Positions 35,501-44,754 are shown, numbered from the stretch's first letter. The stretch: 64,000 nucleotides of DNA from Vogesella indigofera (GCF_003633895.1 NZ_RBID01000020.1:104309-168308), one strand, 5' to 3'. Notes: a model not told the origin generated them from the letters alone. A program made the numbers and translations.

Positions 35501-36431
35501 GGGCGGCAACTCGATCCAGGCGGTGGCCATTGCCCGTGCCATCAACCGCCAGTTTGCGGCCAAGGTGCCGATCCAGCTGCTCTTCAGCGCGCCGACCATC
35601 GAGAAGCTGGCGCAGGCGGTCAGTGGCGGCGACATGCAAACCGCCAGCCGCGCCGTTGCACTGGCCGGCCACGACGGCACCCTCGCGACCTTCTGCTGGC
35701 CGGGACTGGGCGGCTACCCGATGAACCTGCGCCTGCTGGGCGAAGCCGTGGCCGGTGAGCGCCGTTTCTATGGCATCCAGGCTCACGGCATCAATGCCGG
35801 CGAAACCGCTTTCGACAGCATTGAGGCGATGGCGCGCGAGGATGTGCAGCTGCTGCGCAGCCTGCAGCCGCAGGGGCCCTATGCGCTGTGGGGCTACTCC
35901 TTTGGCGCCCGGGTCGCGTACGAGGTGGCCTACCAGCTGGAACAGCAAGGTGAAACCGTCAGCCAGCTGGTGTTGCTGGCGCCGGGCTCACCCCGGCTGT
36001 CCCATGCCGAACCGGTCAGCCGCGACGAGCGCGAGCTGTTCGCCAACCCGGCGTTCCTGACCATTCTGCTGTCGGTGTTCGCCCACGACATCGACCCGGC
36101 CCTGAATGCGGACTGCCTGCTGCGCGTCGACAGCCGTGCGACCTTCATCCGCTTTGCGGCGGAGAAATTCCCCGCGATCGACCGCACCCTGATCGACGCC
36201 ATTGCCAATGTCGTGGCCGTGACCTACTCGCCGGACTACCAGATCGCACTGGCCGACAAGCCCTTGTGCTGCCCGATCTCGGTGTGGCGGGCTCGCGGCG
36301 ACGGACCGTCCTTCATCGCCGACGGCGAGCAGGCCGGGCTGCGCATCCGCTGGCACGACCTGGACGTCGGCCACTACGCGGTGCTGAAAGCGGAAGGCAT
36401 TGCCGCGATGCAAGCCGCCGTACTGGCTTGA
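32565..36431 (+). CDS. indC: Indigoidine synthetase (single-module NRPS, A-Ox-T-TE)
   Basis: A 1288-residue one-module nonribosomal peptide synthetase, equal in length to known indigoidine synthetases (about 1,280). The A domain has YTSGTTGKPKGV near 183, and RGYRIELDEI near 444. The specificity residues read by eye are D-A-W-Q-F-G-L-I-N-K, the glutamine code. A flavin oxidase domain is inserted in the A domain after the A8 motif (about 540-860; SGYSSKSGNN near 833). The A10 motif SGKVD follows (about 928). The carrier serine is Ser983 in LGGNSI. The thioesterase has GYSFGAR (Ser1112) and His1270 in GHYAVLKAEG. It should cyclise and oxidise two L-glutamines into the blue pigment indigoidine. 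Start at 32565, with AGAGAG upstream. Confidence 0.97.
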   Translation: MSAQMNTLQAFLQQHIQSSYTHTSPYLRTLPAMLLAQVHSRKNEIAIADQETEYSYETTLLHAVGIAAALRAKGVSYNDCLGLFIDASADLALATWGILFAGAAYLPLATDYPQDRLSYMVSDARVKLVLTNNRSRERLAGVLLPGVSLLNIDDVAPASITEVDQVLTELLEQDGEDLAYVIYTSGTTGKPKGVAISQQAIANQLAWLTHEGYLLPGHRILQKTPVSFDAAQWELLGMCCGARVVMGQPGVYRDPEALIRQVQQHGITTLQGVPTLLQALSELPAFADCDTLHSLFSGGEGLSRKLASKLLQILPDCRLVNLYGPTECTINATHYRIDQRSLDQEWEIAPIGLPVAGLHYQVLDLQLAPVAAGQTGELFIGGAQLANGYLFRAEQTAEKFLSLPLDAASPQVRMYRTGDLVRVDPDGVLHFVGRTDNQVKFRGYRIELDEIRLAIENHDWVKSAAVFIKENARSGHAQLIGAVELNPNEAKLMDQGAAESHHQTKASRHQIKAQLSGRGFRSDASLAGRQQIALPGQQETAAQRERVFARKTYRFFHGGPVAATDILQLLAAQPEAAPSARLADLDASKLGEMLRYLGQFSSEERLLPKFGYASPGALYATQVYIELNQVADLPAGYYYYHPLQHRLYLLAASSATEPCLRLHFVGKIPAVREVYKNNILEVLEMESGHILGMLDHVLPGYGYGLGLGRHTPEVLARLDCPEEHDYLGSYDIVALAERIDDLAVDIYVQAQQGRIHDLADGNYLYRQGRLDKVSGHLIEQRHVIAINQQVYQRASGGLSFVSQSQAPWRQYLDLGRSLQRVQMNRLGVGTMSSGYSSKSGNNLATALRLNDIVGDAGRESGPSYFCLFGKVSAAQLSHQGMDEDAVHMKGPAELIRADLLNSLPDYMVPGRIAIINQMPHTTSGKVDVQALKQCADFQLADQEQPHVAARTATEQAISQIWCHILQLEEVSVMDDFFALGGNSIQAVAIARAINRQFAAKVPIQLLFSAPTIEKLAQAVSGGDMQTASRAVALAGHDGTLATFCWPGLGGYPMNLRLLGEAVAGERRFYGIQAHGINAGETAFDSIEAMAREDVQLLRSLQPQGPYALWGYSFGARVAYEVAYQLEQQGETVSQLVLLAPGSPRLSHAEPVSRDERELFANPAFLTILLSVFAHDIDPALNADCLLRVDSRATFIRFAAEKFPAIDRTLIDAIANVVAVTYSPDYQIALADKPLCCPISVWRARGDGPSFIADGEQAGLRIRWHDLDVGHYAVLKAEGIAAMQAAVLA

Positions 36432-36445
36432 ACGGGAGCGTACCC

Positions 36446-36676
36446 ATGCCTCATGTCGTCATCCATTACTTCCAGGCCGAGCTCTCCGCCGCCGCGCTGG
36501 AGCGCGTTCAGCAATCGCTGGTGCAGCTACTGCAACAGGAGCTGTCATGCCCCGCCGGGGCGGTGTCGATCGATCTGCAGCCGGTCGCGCCGGCGCAGTG
36601 GCCGCAGCAGGTCTACCAGCCGCTGATCGTGCCGCGCATGGCCGCGCTGCTGCGCCGCCCGGACTACCGCTATTGA
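36446..36676 (+). CDS. 4-oxalocrotonate tautomerase-family protein
   Basis: A 76-residue protein beginning MPHVVIHYFQAELSAAALERVQQSLVQLLQQELSC. The proline directly after Met would be the catalytic N-terminal base of the tautomerase superfamily. The rest (AVSIDLQPVAPAQWPQQVYQPLIVPRMAALLRR) fits a small beta-alpha-beta subunit that assembles into oligomers. It starts 14 bases after indC in the same direction, with GGGAGCG upstream, so it is in the pigment transcript. A tautomerase would suit keto-enol adjustment of the glutarimide product before dimerisation; this is an inference and not documented that I know of. Confidence 0.75.
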   Translation: MPHVVIHYFQAELSAAALERVQQSLVQLLQQELSCPAGAVSIDLQPVAPAQWPQQVYQPLIVPRMAALLRRPDYRY

Positions 36677-36739
36677 TTCACCCTGCCCGGCGGCCCCGTG
36701 CCGCCGGGCGCCCCACCCACCGTTCAAACAGGAATTGTC

Positions 36740-37966
36740 ATGACTCAACACACCAAGCCGGCAGGCGTCCTGCTGCTGCTGGCCATCCTGCTGCTGTCGC
36801 TTAACCTGCGGCCGGCCATCGCCGCCATCGGCCCGTTGATCCAGTCCATCAGCCACGACGCCGGCGTCAGATCGGTCGGCATCAGCCTGCTGACCACCAT
36901 CCCGGTGCTGATGATGGGGCTGGGCGCCATCTACGCCGCGCGCATCCGCCAGGCGCTGGGCGAGCGCGGCGGCATCACCGCCGGCAGTGCCCTCATCGCA
37001 GTTGCCTGCCTGATGCGGTTGTGGGCGGACGACCGCAACGGACTGTTCCTCAGCGCCGCGCTGGTGGGACTGGGCATTGCCGTGATCCAGGCGCTGCTGC
37101 CGGGCTTCATCAAGCGCAACTTCGGCGCACGCACCAGCAGCGTGATCGCCCTCTACTCCACCGGCATCGTCGCCGGTGCCGCCATCGGCTCCGGCACCGC
37201 CTCGTGGTTGGAAGACCAGCTCGGCTGGCTGTCCACCCTGGCCAGCTGGTCGCTGCCGGCGGCGCTGGCAACCGTGTTCTGGCTGCTGGCCTCGCTTGGC
37301 AGTCAGCACGAAGGCCGCAGCAACGTGCAGGCCACGACGCGCAGCGTGCCGTTCTGGCGCATCGGCCGTTGCTGGTCGCTGCTGCTGTTCTTCGGCATCG
37401 GTACCGGCGCCTTCATGCTGGCGATGGCGTGGATCTCGCCGTTCTACATCGGCCTAGGCCTGGGCAAGGCGACCGCCGGCCTGCTGCTGTCGGTGCTGAC
37501 CATCGTCGAGGCGCTGACAGCGCTGTGGCTGTCGTTTGCCATCGGCCGCTTCCCCGACCGTCGCGGCCTGCTGCTGACCTCGCTGCTGCTGGTCGCGGCC
37601 GGCTTCCTGCTGCTGATCGTGGCGCCGCTGCTGGCGCCCTACTTTGCCGTGTCGCTGCTGGGCGTCGGCATTGGCATCCTGTTCCCGCTGTCCATCATCG
37701 TGGCCATGGATCACCTGAAAGACCCGACGCTGGCCGGCAACTTCACCGCCTTCGTCCAGGGCGGCGGCTTCATCATCGCCAGTCTGGTGCCGCTGACTGC
37801 CGGCAGCCTGCGCGACGTGTTCAACGACCTGTCCTACATCTGGCTGCTGATGAGCATCGCCAGCCTAGGCATGCTGGTGCTGGCGGTACGCTTCTCGCCG
37901 GCCAGCTACCAGCAATTCCAGCAGGACCTGGCCGAGCTGCAGGCCGGCGAGCTGAAACCGGCCTGA
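36740..37966 (+). CDS. CynX/NimT-type MFS transporter
   Basis: A 408-residue membrane protein with about twelve segments. The CynX-type signature is LLLLAILLLSLNLRPAIAAIGPLIQSI at the N-terminus, followed by TIPVLMMGLGA and RRIN-like loops. NFTAFVQGGGFIIASLVPLTAG is also typical. Members transport cyanate, nitroimidazole, or small organic molecules, often as exporters. It is 63 bases after the tautomerase gene and before a strong terminator, so it is probably the last gene of the pigment transcript and may export indigoidine or its precursor. The start at 36740 has AGGAATTG upstream. Confidence 0.87.
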   Translation: MTQHTKPAGVLLLLAILLLSLNLRPAIAAIGPLIQSISHDAGVRSVGISLLTTIPVLMMGLGAIYAARIRQALGERGGITAGSALIAVACLMRLWADDRNGLFLSAALVGLGIAVIQALLPGFIKRNFGARTSSVIALYSTGIVAGAAIGSGTASWLEDQLGWLSTLASWSLPAALATVFWLLASLGSQHEGRSNVQATTRSVPFWRIGRCWSLLLFFGIGTGAFMLAMAWISPFYIGLGLGKATAGLLLSVLTIVEALTALWLSFAIGRFPDRRGLLLTSLLLVAAGFLLLIVAPLLAPYFAVSLLGVGIGILFPLSIIVAMDHLKDPTLAGNFTAFVQGGGFIIASLVPLTAGSLRDVFNDLSYIWLLMSIASLGMLVLAVRFSPASYQQFQQDLAELQAGELKPA

Positions 37967-38002
37967 TCCCGCACGGCCGCCTGACGTCCAGTGCCGAAAA
38001 CG

Positions 38003-38036
38003 ACAACGCCAGCGTCCCGACGCTGGCGTTGTTTTT
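38003..38036 (+). terminator. Terminator at the end of the pigment cluster
   Basis: ACAACGCCAGCGTC pairs with GACGCTGGCGTTGT around two C bases, followed by TTTTT. Confidence 0.92.
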
Positions 38037-38189
38037 GCCCGGACGGCCAAGGTTGGCCGCTTGCCGCGGGCAAACTGCGCGGGCAGGGGCAACTGCTATA
38101 ACTCAGTTACCAACAAGAAGAAAACCATCTCTGCAGCCGGGGTGTCGCCAGTGGCTGGCGGACACGTCCCGAGGGGCGAAGGAGCCATC

Positions 38190-38387
38190 ATGGCCAGGAA
38201 ACTCATCGACTGCCGCGAACACAGCGGCAGCCCACCACAATGCACCGTCTCGATAGCAGCCGACAGTGAAGACGAACTGCTCGCCGCCGCCGTACAGCAT
38301 GCGGTCACGGTACACGGCTATCCGGACACACCGGAAATGCGCGAGCAATTGCGTCAGATGTTCAAGGACGAGCCCGCCGCGCACTGA
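38190..38387 (+). CDS. DUF1059 small protein
   Basis: A 65-residue protein, MARKLIDCREHSGSPPQCTVSIAADSEDELLAAAVQHAVTVHGYPDTPEMREQLRQMF. The C-R-E/D-H-x5-C...E-D-E-L-x-x-A-x-x-H-A-x-x-x-H-G layout is that of DUF1059 proteins, which are small, Cys- and His-containing and of unknown function, possibly metal-binding. It has its own ribosome site (GAAGGAG) and a perfect hairpin terminator. The spacer before it contains the pigment cluster terminator, so it is a separate unit. Confidence 0.75.
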   Translation: MARKLIDCREHSGSPPQCTVSIAADSEDELLAAAVQHAVTVHGYPDTPEMREQLRQMFKDEPAAH

Positions 38388-38414
38388 CACCCCGCCGGCA
38401 CGTCAAACCACAAG

Positions 38415-38438
38415 CAACGGCTCCCGCGGGAGCCGTTG
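38415..38438 (+). terminator. Palindromic hairpin after the DUF1059 gene
   Basis: CAACGGCTCCCG pairs with CGGGAGCCGTTG without a loop, giving a 24-base perfect palindrome, followed by TCATG. It may act as a terminator. Confidence 0.6.
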
Positions 38439-38472
38439 TCATGTCTGACGGCGGCGGTTCAGCGGCCCCAAA

Positions 38473-38514
38473 AAAGGTTGGCCGCAAGCCGGCGATGGCT
38501 TGCGGCCAACCTTT
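38473..38514. repeat. Inverted pair of the repeat, start of a duplicated block
   Basis: AAAGGTTGGCCGCAAGCC and GGCTTGCGGCCAACCTTT form an 18-bp stem with loop GGCGAT. Together with the hairpin at 38528 it makes a block that is repeated at 38860-38951. Confidence 0.85.
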
Positions 38515-38527
38515 GTCATTCATACGC

Positions 38528-38565
38528 GGTGAACGTTGGGCTTCGCTGCGCTCAACCCAACCTAC
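38528..38565. repeat. GTTGGG-type hairpin repeat, copy 1
   Basis: GTTGGG-CTTCGCTGCGCTCA-ACCCAAC with a trailing CTAC. This is one of four copies in 1.8 kb (others at 38914, 39630 and 40276), a family of short interspersed hairpins. Confidence 0.75.
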
Positions 38566-38859
38566 GAACTACAAAACCGACTTGCCGGGGTTGACCCGTC
38601 AGCTACCGCCGAACCGGCGCGCCCCGCTCCCGTTGGTGCCGGCCGTAAAAACGGCCGCCAGCCCGGAAACAAGCCGCCCTCTTTTGAGCGCAGCGTATGG
38701 GCGGCGCCGGGCTGGTGACCGTTTTTGCGGGAATTCCGGCGCCTTCGGGTCGCCTTTTCTTTGCTTCCTTTCTTTTTGGCGAAGCAAAAGAAAGGGAGCC
38801 GCCGCCGCGCGGAAAGCGGCAGATAAAAACATCCGCGCAGCGGATACTCTAGACAACAC
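38566..38859. other. Non-coding segment between duplicated repeat blocks
   Basis: About 295 bases without a gene. It contains hairpin-forming tracts such as CTTTCTTTTTGGCGAAGCAA, next to AAAGAAAGG on the 3' side. Similar tracts are commonly scattered in proteobacterial genomes; I cannot assign a function. Confidence 0.5.
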
Positions 38860-38899
38860 AAGGTTGGCCGCAAACCCGTGACGGTTTGCGGCCAACCTT
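38860..38899. repeat. Inverted pair of the repeat, second duplicated block
   Basis: AAGGTTGGCCGCAAACC and GGTTTGCGGCCAACCTT form a 17-bp stem with loop CGTGAC. The flanking CTTTGTCATTCAT is shared with the block at 38473. Confidence 0.85.
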
Positions 38900-38913
38900 T
38901 GTCATTCATCCTC

Positions 38914-38951
38914 GGTGAACGTTGGGGTTCGCTGCGTTCAACCCAACCTAC
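38914..38951. repeat. GTTGGG-type hairpin repeat, copy 2
   Basis: Same family as 38528 with two base differences. It forms the left border of the AT-rich island. Confidence 0.75.
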
Positions 38952-38956
38952 CGTGC

Positions 38957-39466
38957 TTATTTTACAAAACCAACCTTGAAAATTACTTTAAAAAAAATAA
39001 CAGAAATCAAGCGGAAGCCAATGATATAATATAACAATTCCATTAATTGCCTATTGTAATATGCTTTGTAATTGGCTTCTCCATTTGAAAAATGTGGCAT
39101 TATCATTATTGTCAACCAGAACAAAATAGACAATGAATCAAAACAGGCATCAAACGCCTCGCCAAAAGTTTTCGATTTCTCTATTTTTTCATCTATTTTA
39201 TATCGATGACTCCAGCTTTTTAAAACATTAATCCCCATAAAATTATATAATATGAAAATTTCTTTTGATAAAATATCATATTTGGTGGATGTTTTTAATT
39301 TTTCAAAAATTACTTTATTAAATGAAGCCCATCTAATCACAGCAATAGCACTACTCAGCCAAAAAAAATAAACCTCTCCAGAAACAAGAAAGATTATAAC
39401 TGCCAGAAAAAATATAACGATTTCAGCATGTTTGGCAAATTCTATGAAATTTTCATTTCTGTGCAT
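38957..39466 (-). CDS. Orphan membrane protein in AT-rich island
   Basis: A 169-residue protein I do not recognise. Hydrophobic segments are IVIFFLAVIIFLVSGEVYFFWLSSAIAVI (about 14-45), SILFWLTIMIMPHF (about 110-125) and ELLYYIIGFRLISVIFFKVIF (about 142-164), so 3-4 transmembrane helices. A charged loop (SWSHRYKIDEKIEKSKTFGEAFDACFDS) lies between. The start at 39466 has AGAGAG eight bases upstream; an ATG 51 bases further up lacks one. Codon use is strongly AT-rich, unlike the rest of the window, which indicates recent transfer. The context (next to another orphan with a membrane anchor) leaves toxin-immunity or surface roles open. Confidence 0.5.
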   Translation of the reverse strand: MHRNENFIEFAKHAEIVIFFLAVIIFLVSGEVYFFWLSSAIAVIRWASFNKVIFEKLKTSTKYDILSKEIFILYNFMGINVLKSWSHRYKIDEKIEKSKTFGEAFDACFDSLSILFWLTIMIMPHFSNGEANYKAYYNRQLMELLYYIIGFRLISVIFFKVIFKVGFVK

Positions 39467-39629
39467 ATGATCATCTCTCTTGTAAGAATTTTCCAACGTG
39501 AGCTTTCCAAGTGGCATCTCAGCATGCCGCCAGCCTTGCTGGTTTTCGCGGTAAGCGCCGGACCTCGCAGCACAGCCAGCAGACTGTGCCTTACATATTC
39601 CGAGCTTTTATCACCTAAACATCATACTA

Positions 39630-39665
39630 GGTGAACACTGGGCTTCGCTGCGCTAACCTAACCTA
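39630..39665. repeat. GTTGGG-type hairpin repeat, copy 3 (partly degenerate)
   Basis: GGTGAACACTGGGCTTCGCT followed by GCGCTAACCTAACCTAT, a diverged copy between the two orphan genes. It overlaps the 3' end of the second orphan gene. Confidence 0.65.
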
Positions 39666-40234
39666 TGCGCTGATTTGTGTAACAAAGTTTCTCCTAGCTC
39701 GAAAATAATTACCTTATCTGAAAATAAATCAGGCTTTCCTAATGGTTTACAAGTCTCCGTAGTGCCATTAAAATTAAATCGCTCACTGCCTATGTCGTGG
39801 CTGTTATATCCATTCAAACCTGCAACCGTCCCTGAACAAAGCGTATTGCTATGAGAATTGACAGAATAATCTATTCTGTACAATCTCCAACCACAAAGTC
39901 CCCTCCCGGCGGGACTATCGGAAAATTCAAATAAAAATCTTCTACCAACACCTATTTCAATATATTTTTCTTGGCTAAAAAATCTTGGACTAGTCACGAT
40001 AACTGGCCAATTAATAACTTTTTCACAAAGTTTACTGGTTGTTGCGTAAGTGAATTTAATTCTCAACTTTTCATGAACAACTCCATCAAATCCAATCAAG
40101 CGTCCCACTATTTTTTTCATTTCAGAGGGGTTGTGATTGTCATCAGGTGTAGAGTTGAATAAATAAATTATATTTCGATAAAAAACATATATAGCAAAAG
40201 CAAAGAATATAGAAAAAAACCAAGTTCTTTTCAT
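39653..40234 (-). CDS. Orphan secreted or anchored protein in AT-rich island
   Basis: A 193-residue protein I do not recognise. Residues 5-30 (WFFSIFFAFAIYVFYRNIIYLF) form a signal anchor or uncleaved signal sequence. The rest is polar and has several Cys (LCEKV, LCGWRLYRIDYS, LCSGTVAGLNGYNS, TCKPLG), so disulfides in the periplasm are possible. The last ten residues and the stop lie in a copy of the hairpin repeat, which suggests the 3' end was reshaped by repeat insertion. Codon use is AT-rich like its neighbour at 38957. The two genes may have arrived together. Confidence 0.5.
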   Translation of the reverse strand: MKRTWFFSIFFAFAIYVFYRNIIYLFNSTPDDNHNPSEMKKIVGRLIGFDGVVHEKLRIKFTYATTSKLCEKVINWPVIVTSPRFFSQEKYIEIGVGRRFLFEFSDSPAGRGLCGWRLYRIDYSVNSHSNTLCSGTVAGLNGYNSHDIGSERFNFNGTTETCKPLGKPDLFSDKVIIFELGETLLHKSAHRLG

Positions 40235-40275
40235 ACAAGATCCTTGCAGTTAGGTTTTTTTGCACAAATCAGTTT

Positions 40276-40317
40276 GTAGGTTGGGCTTCACTGCGCTCAG
40301 CTCCATGCCAGCAACCC
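40276..40317. repeat. GTTGGG-type hairpin repeat, copy 4 (right border of AT-rich island)
   Basis: GTAGGTTGGGCTTCACTGCG followed by CTCAGCTCCATGCCAGCAACCC. The ACAAATCAG beside it also occurs, inverted, next to copy 3. Confidence 0.65.
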
Positions 40318-40344
40318 AAACATCATATCATCGTGCCATGAAAA

Positions 40345-40373
40345 AAGGGCAAGCCTTCATCAGGCTTGCCCTT
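40345..40373 (-). terminator. Terminator of the hut operon
   Basis: AAGGGCAAGCCT pairs with AGGCTTGCCCTT around TCATC; on the minus strand it is followed by a T6 run. It lies 50 bases after the hutH stop. Confidence 0.88.
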
Positions 40374-40386
40374 GTTCACATCACGC

Positions 40387-40406
40387 TGCGGCCAACGTTG
40401 GCCGCA
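40387..40406. repeat. Perfect palindromic copy of the repeat
   Basis: TGCGGCCAACGTTGGCCGCA, between the hutH stop and its terminator. It is identical to copies at 2804 and 27134. Confidence 0.85.
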
Positions 40407-40420
40407 AGCTCATCCCACCC

Positions 40421-41956
40421 TTACAGCGACGGCAGCAGCCCGTCGATGGCGTAGCGGTTGTACTCGGCGCGCTGGATCAGTGCGCAGGCCTTTTCGATGT
40501 CCGGCGCGAAGTAGCGGTCCTTGTCGTAGAACGGCACTTCGGCGCGCAGCATCGCCTTGGCGCTTTCCAGCGCTTCGGCGGCCTTGTTCGGGGCGCGGAA
40601 GTCCACGCCCTGGCAGGCAGCCAGCAGCTCGACGGCCAGGATGCCGGCGGTGTTGTCGGCCATGTCGCGCAGGCGGCGGCCGGCGAAGGTGGCCATCGAT
40701 ACGTGGTCTTCCTGGTTGGCGGAGGTCGGCAGGCTGTCCACGGAGGCCGGGTGGGCCAGCGACTTGTTCTCGGAGGCCAGTGCCGCGCCGGTGACCTGGG
40801 CGATCATGAAGCCGGAGTTCACGCCGCCATTGTTGACCAGGAACGGTGGCAGCTTGGACAGGTTGCTGTCGATCAAGAGCGCCATGCGGCGTTCGGACAG
40901 CGAGCCGATTTCGGCAATCGCCAGCGCCAGGTTGTCGGCGGCGAAGGCGACCGGCTCGGCGTGGAAGTTGCCGCCGGACAGGATGTCGTTGTCGTCGGCG
41001 AATACCAGCGGGTTGTCGGAAACGGAGTTGGCTTCCACCAGCAGCACTTCGGAGGACTGGCGGATCTGGGTCAGGCAGGCGCCCATCACCTGCGGCTGGC
41101 AGCGCAGCGAGTACGGGTCCTGTACCTTGCCGCAGTTGGCGTGCGAGTCGGCGATCTCGGAGCCGGCGCCCAGCAGCGCGCGGTATTGCGCGGCGGCGTC
41201 GATCTGGCCTTTATGGCCGCGTACCTGGTGGATGCGGTCATCGAACGGGGTGCGGCTGCCCTGGGCGGCTTCCACCGACATGGCGCCGGCGACGGAGGCG
41301 GCCACGTACAGGTCTTCGGCGGCGAACAGGCCTTCCAGTGCGAAAGCGGTGGAGGCCTGGGTGCCGTTCAGCAGCGCGAGGCCCTCTTTCGGCGCCAGCA
41401 CGATCGGCTCCAGACCGGCGGCGCGCATCGCGTCGCCACCGTGTACGCGCTCACCGCCCACGAAGGCTTCGCCTTCGCCGATCAGTACCGCGCTCATGTG
41501 CGACAGCGGGGCCAGGTCGCCGGAGGCGCCGACGGAGCCCTTCTGCGGGATCACCGGGTAGATGCCCTTGTTGAACAGGGTGATCATCGCTTCCAGCACC
41601 AGACGGCGGATGCCGGAGAAGCCGCGCGACAGCGAGTTGATCTTCAGCGCCATGATCAGGCGCACGGTGGAATCCTTCATCGGCTGGCCGATGCCGGCGG
41701 CGTGCGACAGCACGATGGAGCGCTGCAGCAGTTCCAGCTCGTCCGCGGCGATCTTGGTGTTGGCCAGCAGGCCGAAACCGGTGTTGATGCCGTACACGGT
41801 GCGGTTCTCGGCCAGTACGCGCGCCACGGTGGCGGCGGAGGCGTCGATGGCGGCGTGGGCGGCCGGGTCCAGCGCCAGTTGCACGGAGGCGTCACGGGCG
41901 ATCAGGCGCAGTTGGGCCAGTGTCAGCTTGCCCGGGGTGATGGTGATGGTGGTCAT
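40421..41956 (-). CDS. hutH: Histidine ammonia-lyase
   Basis: A 511-residue enzyme that removes ammonia from histidine to give urocanate, the first step of histidine use. The self-made MIO cofactor motif Ala-Ser-Gly lies in [26 protein letters not shown] (about 143-145). Other hallmarks are [38 protein letters not shown] and the active-site region [37 protein letters not shown]. The ATG at 41956 has AAGGAAGGA upstream; an in-frame extension lacks one. It is the last gene of hutIGUH, 87 bases after hutU with a repeat pair between, and is followed by a terminator. Confidence 0.97.
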   Translation of the reverse strand: MTTITITPGKLTLAQLRLIARDASVQLALDPAAHAAIDASAATVARVLAENRTVYGINTGFGLLANTKIAADELELLQRSIVLSHAAGIGQPMKDSTVRLIMALKINSLSRGFSGIRRLVLEAMITLFNKGIYPVIPQKGSVGASGDLAPLSHMSAVLIGEGEAFVGGERVHGGDAMRAAGLEPIVLAPKEGLALLNGTQASTAFALEGLFAAEDLYVAASVAGAMSVEAAQGSRTPFDDRIHQVRGHKGQIDAAAQYRALLGAGSEIADSHANCGKVQDPYSLRCQPQVMGACLTQIRQSSEVLLVEANSVSDNPLVFADDNDILSGGNFHAEPVAFAADNLALAIAEIGSLSERRMALLIDSNLSKLPPFLVNNGGVNSGFMIAQVTGAALASENKSLAHPASVDSLPTSANQEDHVSMATFAGRRLRDMADNTAGILAVELLAACQGVDFRAPNKAAEALESAKAMLRAEVPFYDKDRYFAPDIEKACALIQRAEYNRYAIDGLLPSL

Positions 41957-42009
41957 GATGGTCCTTCCTTTGCGCGGCGGCAGTTTGGCCGCGACAGATG
42001 TGTCGGTGC

Positions 42010-42036
42010 TGCGGCCAACCTTGTGGGCTGGCCGCA
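42010..42036. repeat. Inverted pair of the repeat between hutU and hutH
   Basis: TGCGGCCAACCTTGTGGGCT-GGCCGCA, with one mismatched arm. It sits inside the operon and could attenuate hutH expression. Confidence 0.75.
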
Positions 42037-42043
42037 CGCGGAT

Positions 42044-43732
<1,689 letters not shown>

Positions 43733-43818
43733 GGGAGTTGCTCCTATCGGGTCTTGCTCTGTCAGGTGTTGTTCACTACGTAAGCCGCCGCCGGTTTGCG
43801 CCGCACAGCGGAATGCTG

Positions 43819-44751
43819 TCAGCGCCGCAGTTGGCGCGTGATCGACCACGCCAGTCGCGCGGCGGCCTTGGCGCCGTGGCTGTCCTGGTCAAAATTGGGG
43901 TTGAATTCCACCAGATCGGCACCGACCAGCTTGCCGCTCTTGGCGATCTTGCCGACCAGCGCTTCCACCACGCTGATGTCGACGCCGTAGCCGGCCGGGG
44001 CCGACACCGCCGGCATCTGCGCCGCCGGCAATACGTCGAGGTCGATGGTCAGGTACACCGCGTCGACGCTGTCGATGAACTCGGCCAGCTGGTGGCGGGC
44101 ATCGGCCAGCTGCCAGGCGGTCATGTCGCTGTCCAGCCGCCACTCGGCGCCAAGGTTGGCCGCAGCGTCGAACAGCGCGCGGGTGTTGGCGGTTTCGGCG
44201 ACGCCCAGGCACAGGTAGCGGAAGTGCTGGCCGCGTTTCACGCACTCGGCGGCGATCTGCGCGAACGGGGTGCCGCTGGTGGCTTCCGCTGCGCTGCGCA
44301 GGTCGAAGTGGGCGTCGAAGTTGACGATGCCGATACGCTTGTCCTGATGCGCGTCGGCGAGGCCCAGCCAGTGGCCGAAGGCGGTCTCGTGGCCGCCGCC
44401 CAGCACCAGCGGCAGGTGGCCGGCGTAGACGATGGCGCTGACGCGGGCGGCCAACCTTTGGTGCGCGGCGTCCAGATCGCCGTCGTCGCAGCTGATGGTG
44501 CCGGCGTCGTACAGTGGCAGCGTCGGGTGATACGCCAGATTGGCCAGGGCCTTGCGCAGCGCCTGCGGGCCGGCCACGGCGCCGGTGCGGCCCTGGTTGC
44601 GGCGCACGCCTTCGTCGCAGGCAAAGCCGAGGATGGCGATGCCGGGCGCGGCGCCGGCGGCCAGCGGCTGCACCACCTGGTGCCAGCGGCGCGCCGCGTC
44701 GCCTTCGGCGGCGTCAATGCGGCCGGTCCACATGCTCATGTCGATAGTCAT
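43819..44751 (-). CDS. hutG: Formimidoylglutamase
   Basis: A 310-residue ureohydrolase (arginase fold) that splits formiminoglutamate into glutamate and formamide. Manganese-binding motifs are [18 protein letters not shown] (GGGHE), [14 protein letters not shown] (NFDAHFD) and [27 protein letters not shown] (SIDLDV-type). Only the second step of the hut route differs between organisms; this gene implies the direct (one-step) route rather than deiminase plus amidohydrolase. Its start lies four bases after the hutI stop, and it contains repeat copies at 44151 and 44447. Confidence 0.94.
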   Translation of the reverse strand: MTIDMSMWTGRIDAAEGDAARRWHQVVQPLAAGAAPGIAILGFACDEGVRRNQGRTGAVAGPQALRKALANLAYHPTLPLYDAGTISCDDGDLDAAHQRLAARVSAIVYAGHLPLVLGGGHETAFGHWLGLADAHQDKRIGIVNFDAHFDLRSAAEATSGTPFAQIAAECVKRGQHFRYLCLGVAETANTRALFDAAANLGAEWRLDSDMTAWQLADARHQLAEFIDSVDAVYLTIDLDVLPAAQMPAVSAPAGYGVDISVVEALVGKIAKSGKLVGADLVEFNPNFDQDSHGAKAAARLAWSITRQLRR

Positions 44752-44754
44752 GGT

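Noticed and set aside
33009..35948. 979-residue minus-strand open frame opposite indC
   Set aside because: It is antisense shadow of a confidently identified synthetase, with biased composition and no recognisable domain.
38473..38951. CRISPR array suspected from nearby repeats
   Set aside because: Only two blocks, with inverted pairs and a 295-bp gap, and no regular 25-40 bp repeats with equal spacers.
38952..40275. Insertion sequence suspected in the AT-rich island
   Set aside because: No transposase motif, and the border hairpins also occur singly elsewhere nearby without a terminal-repeat arrangement.
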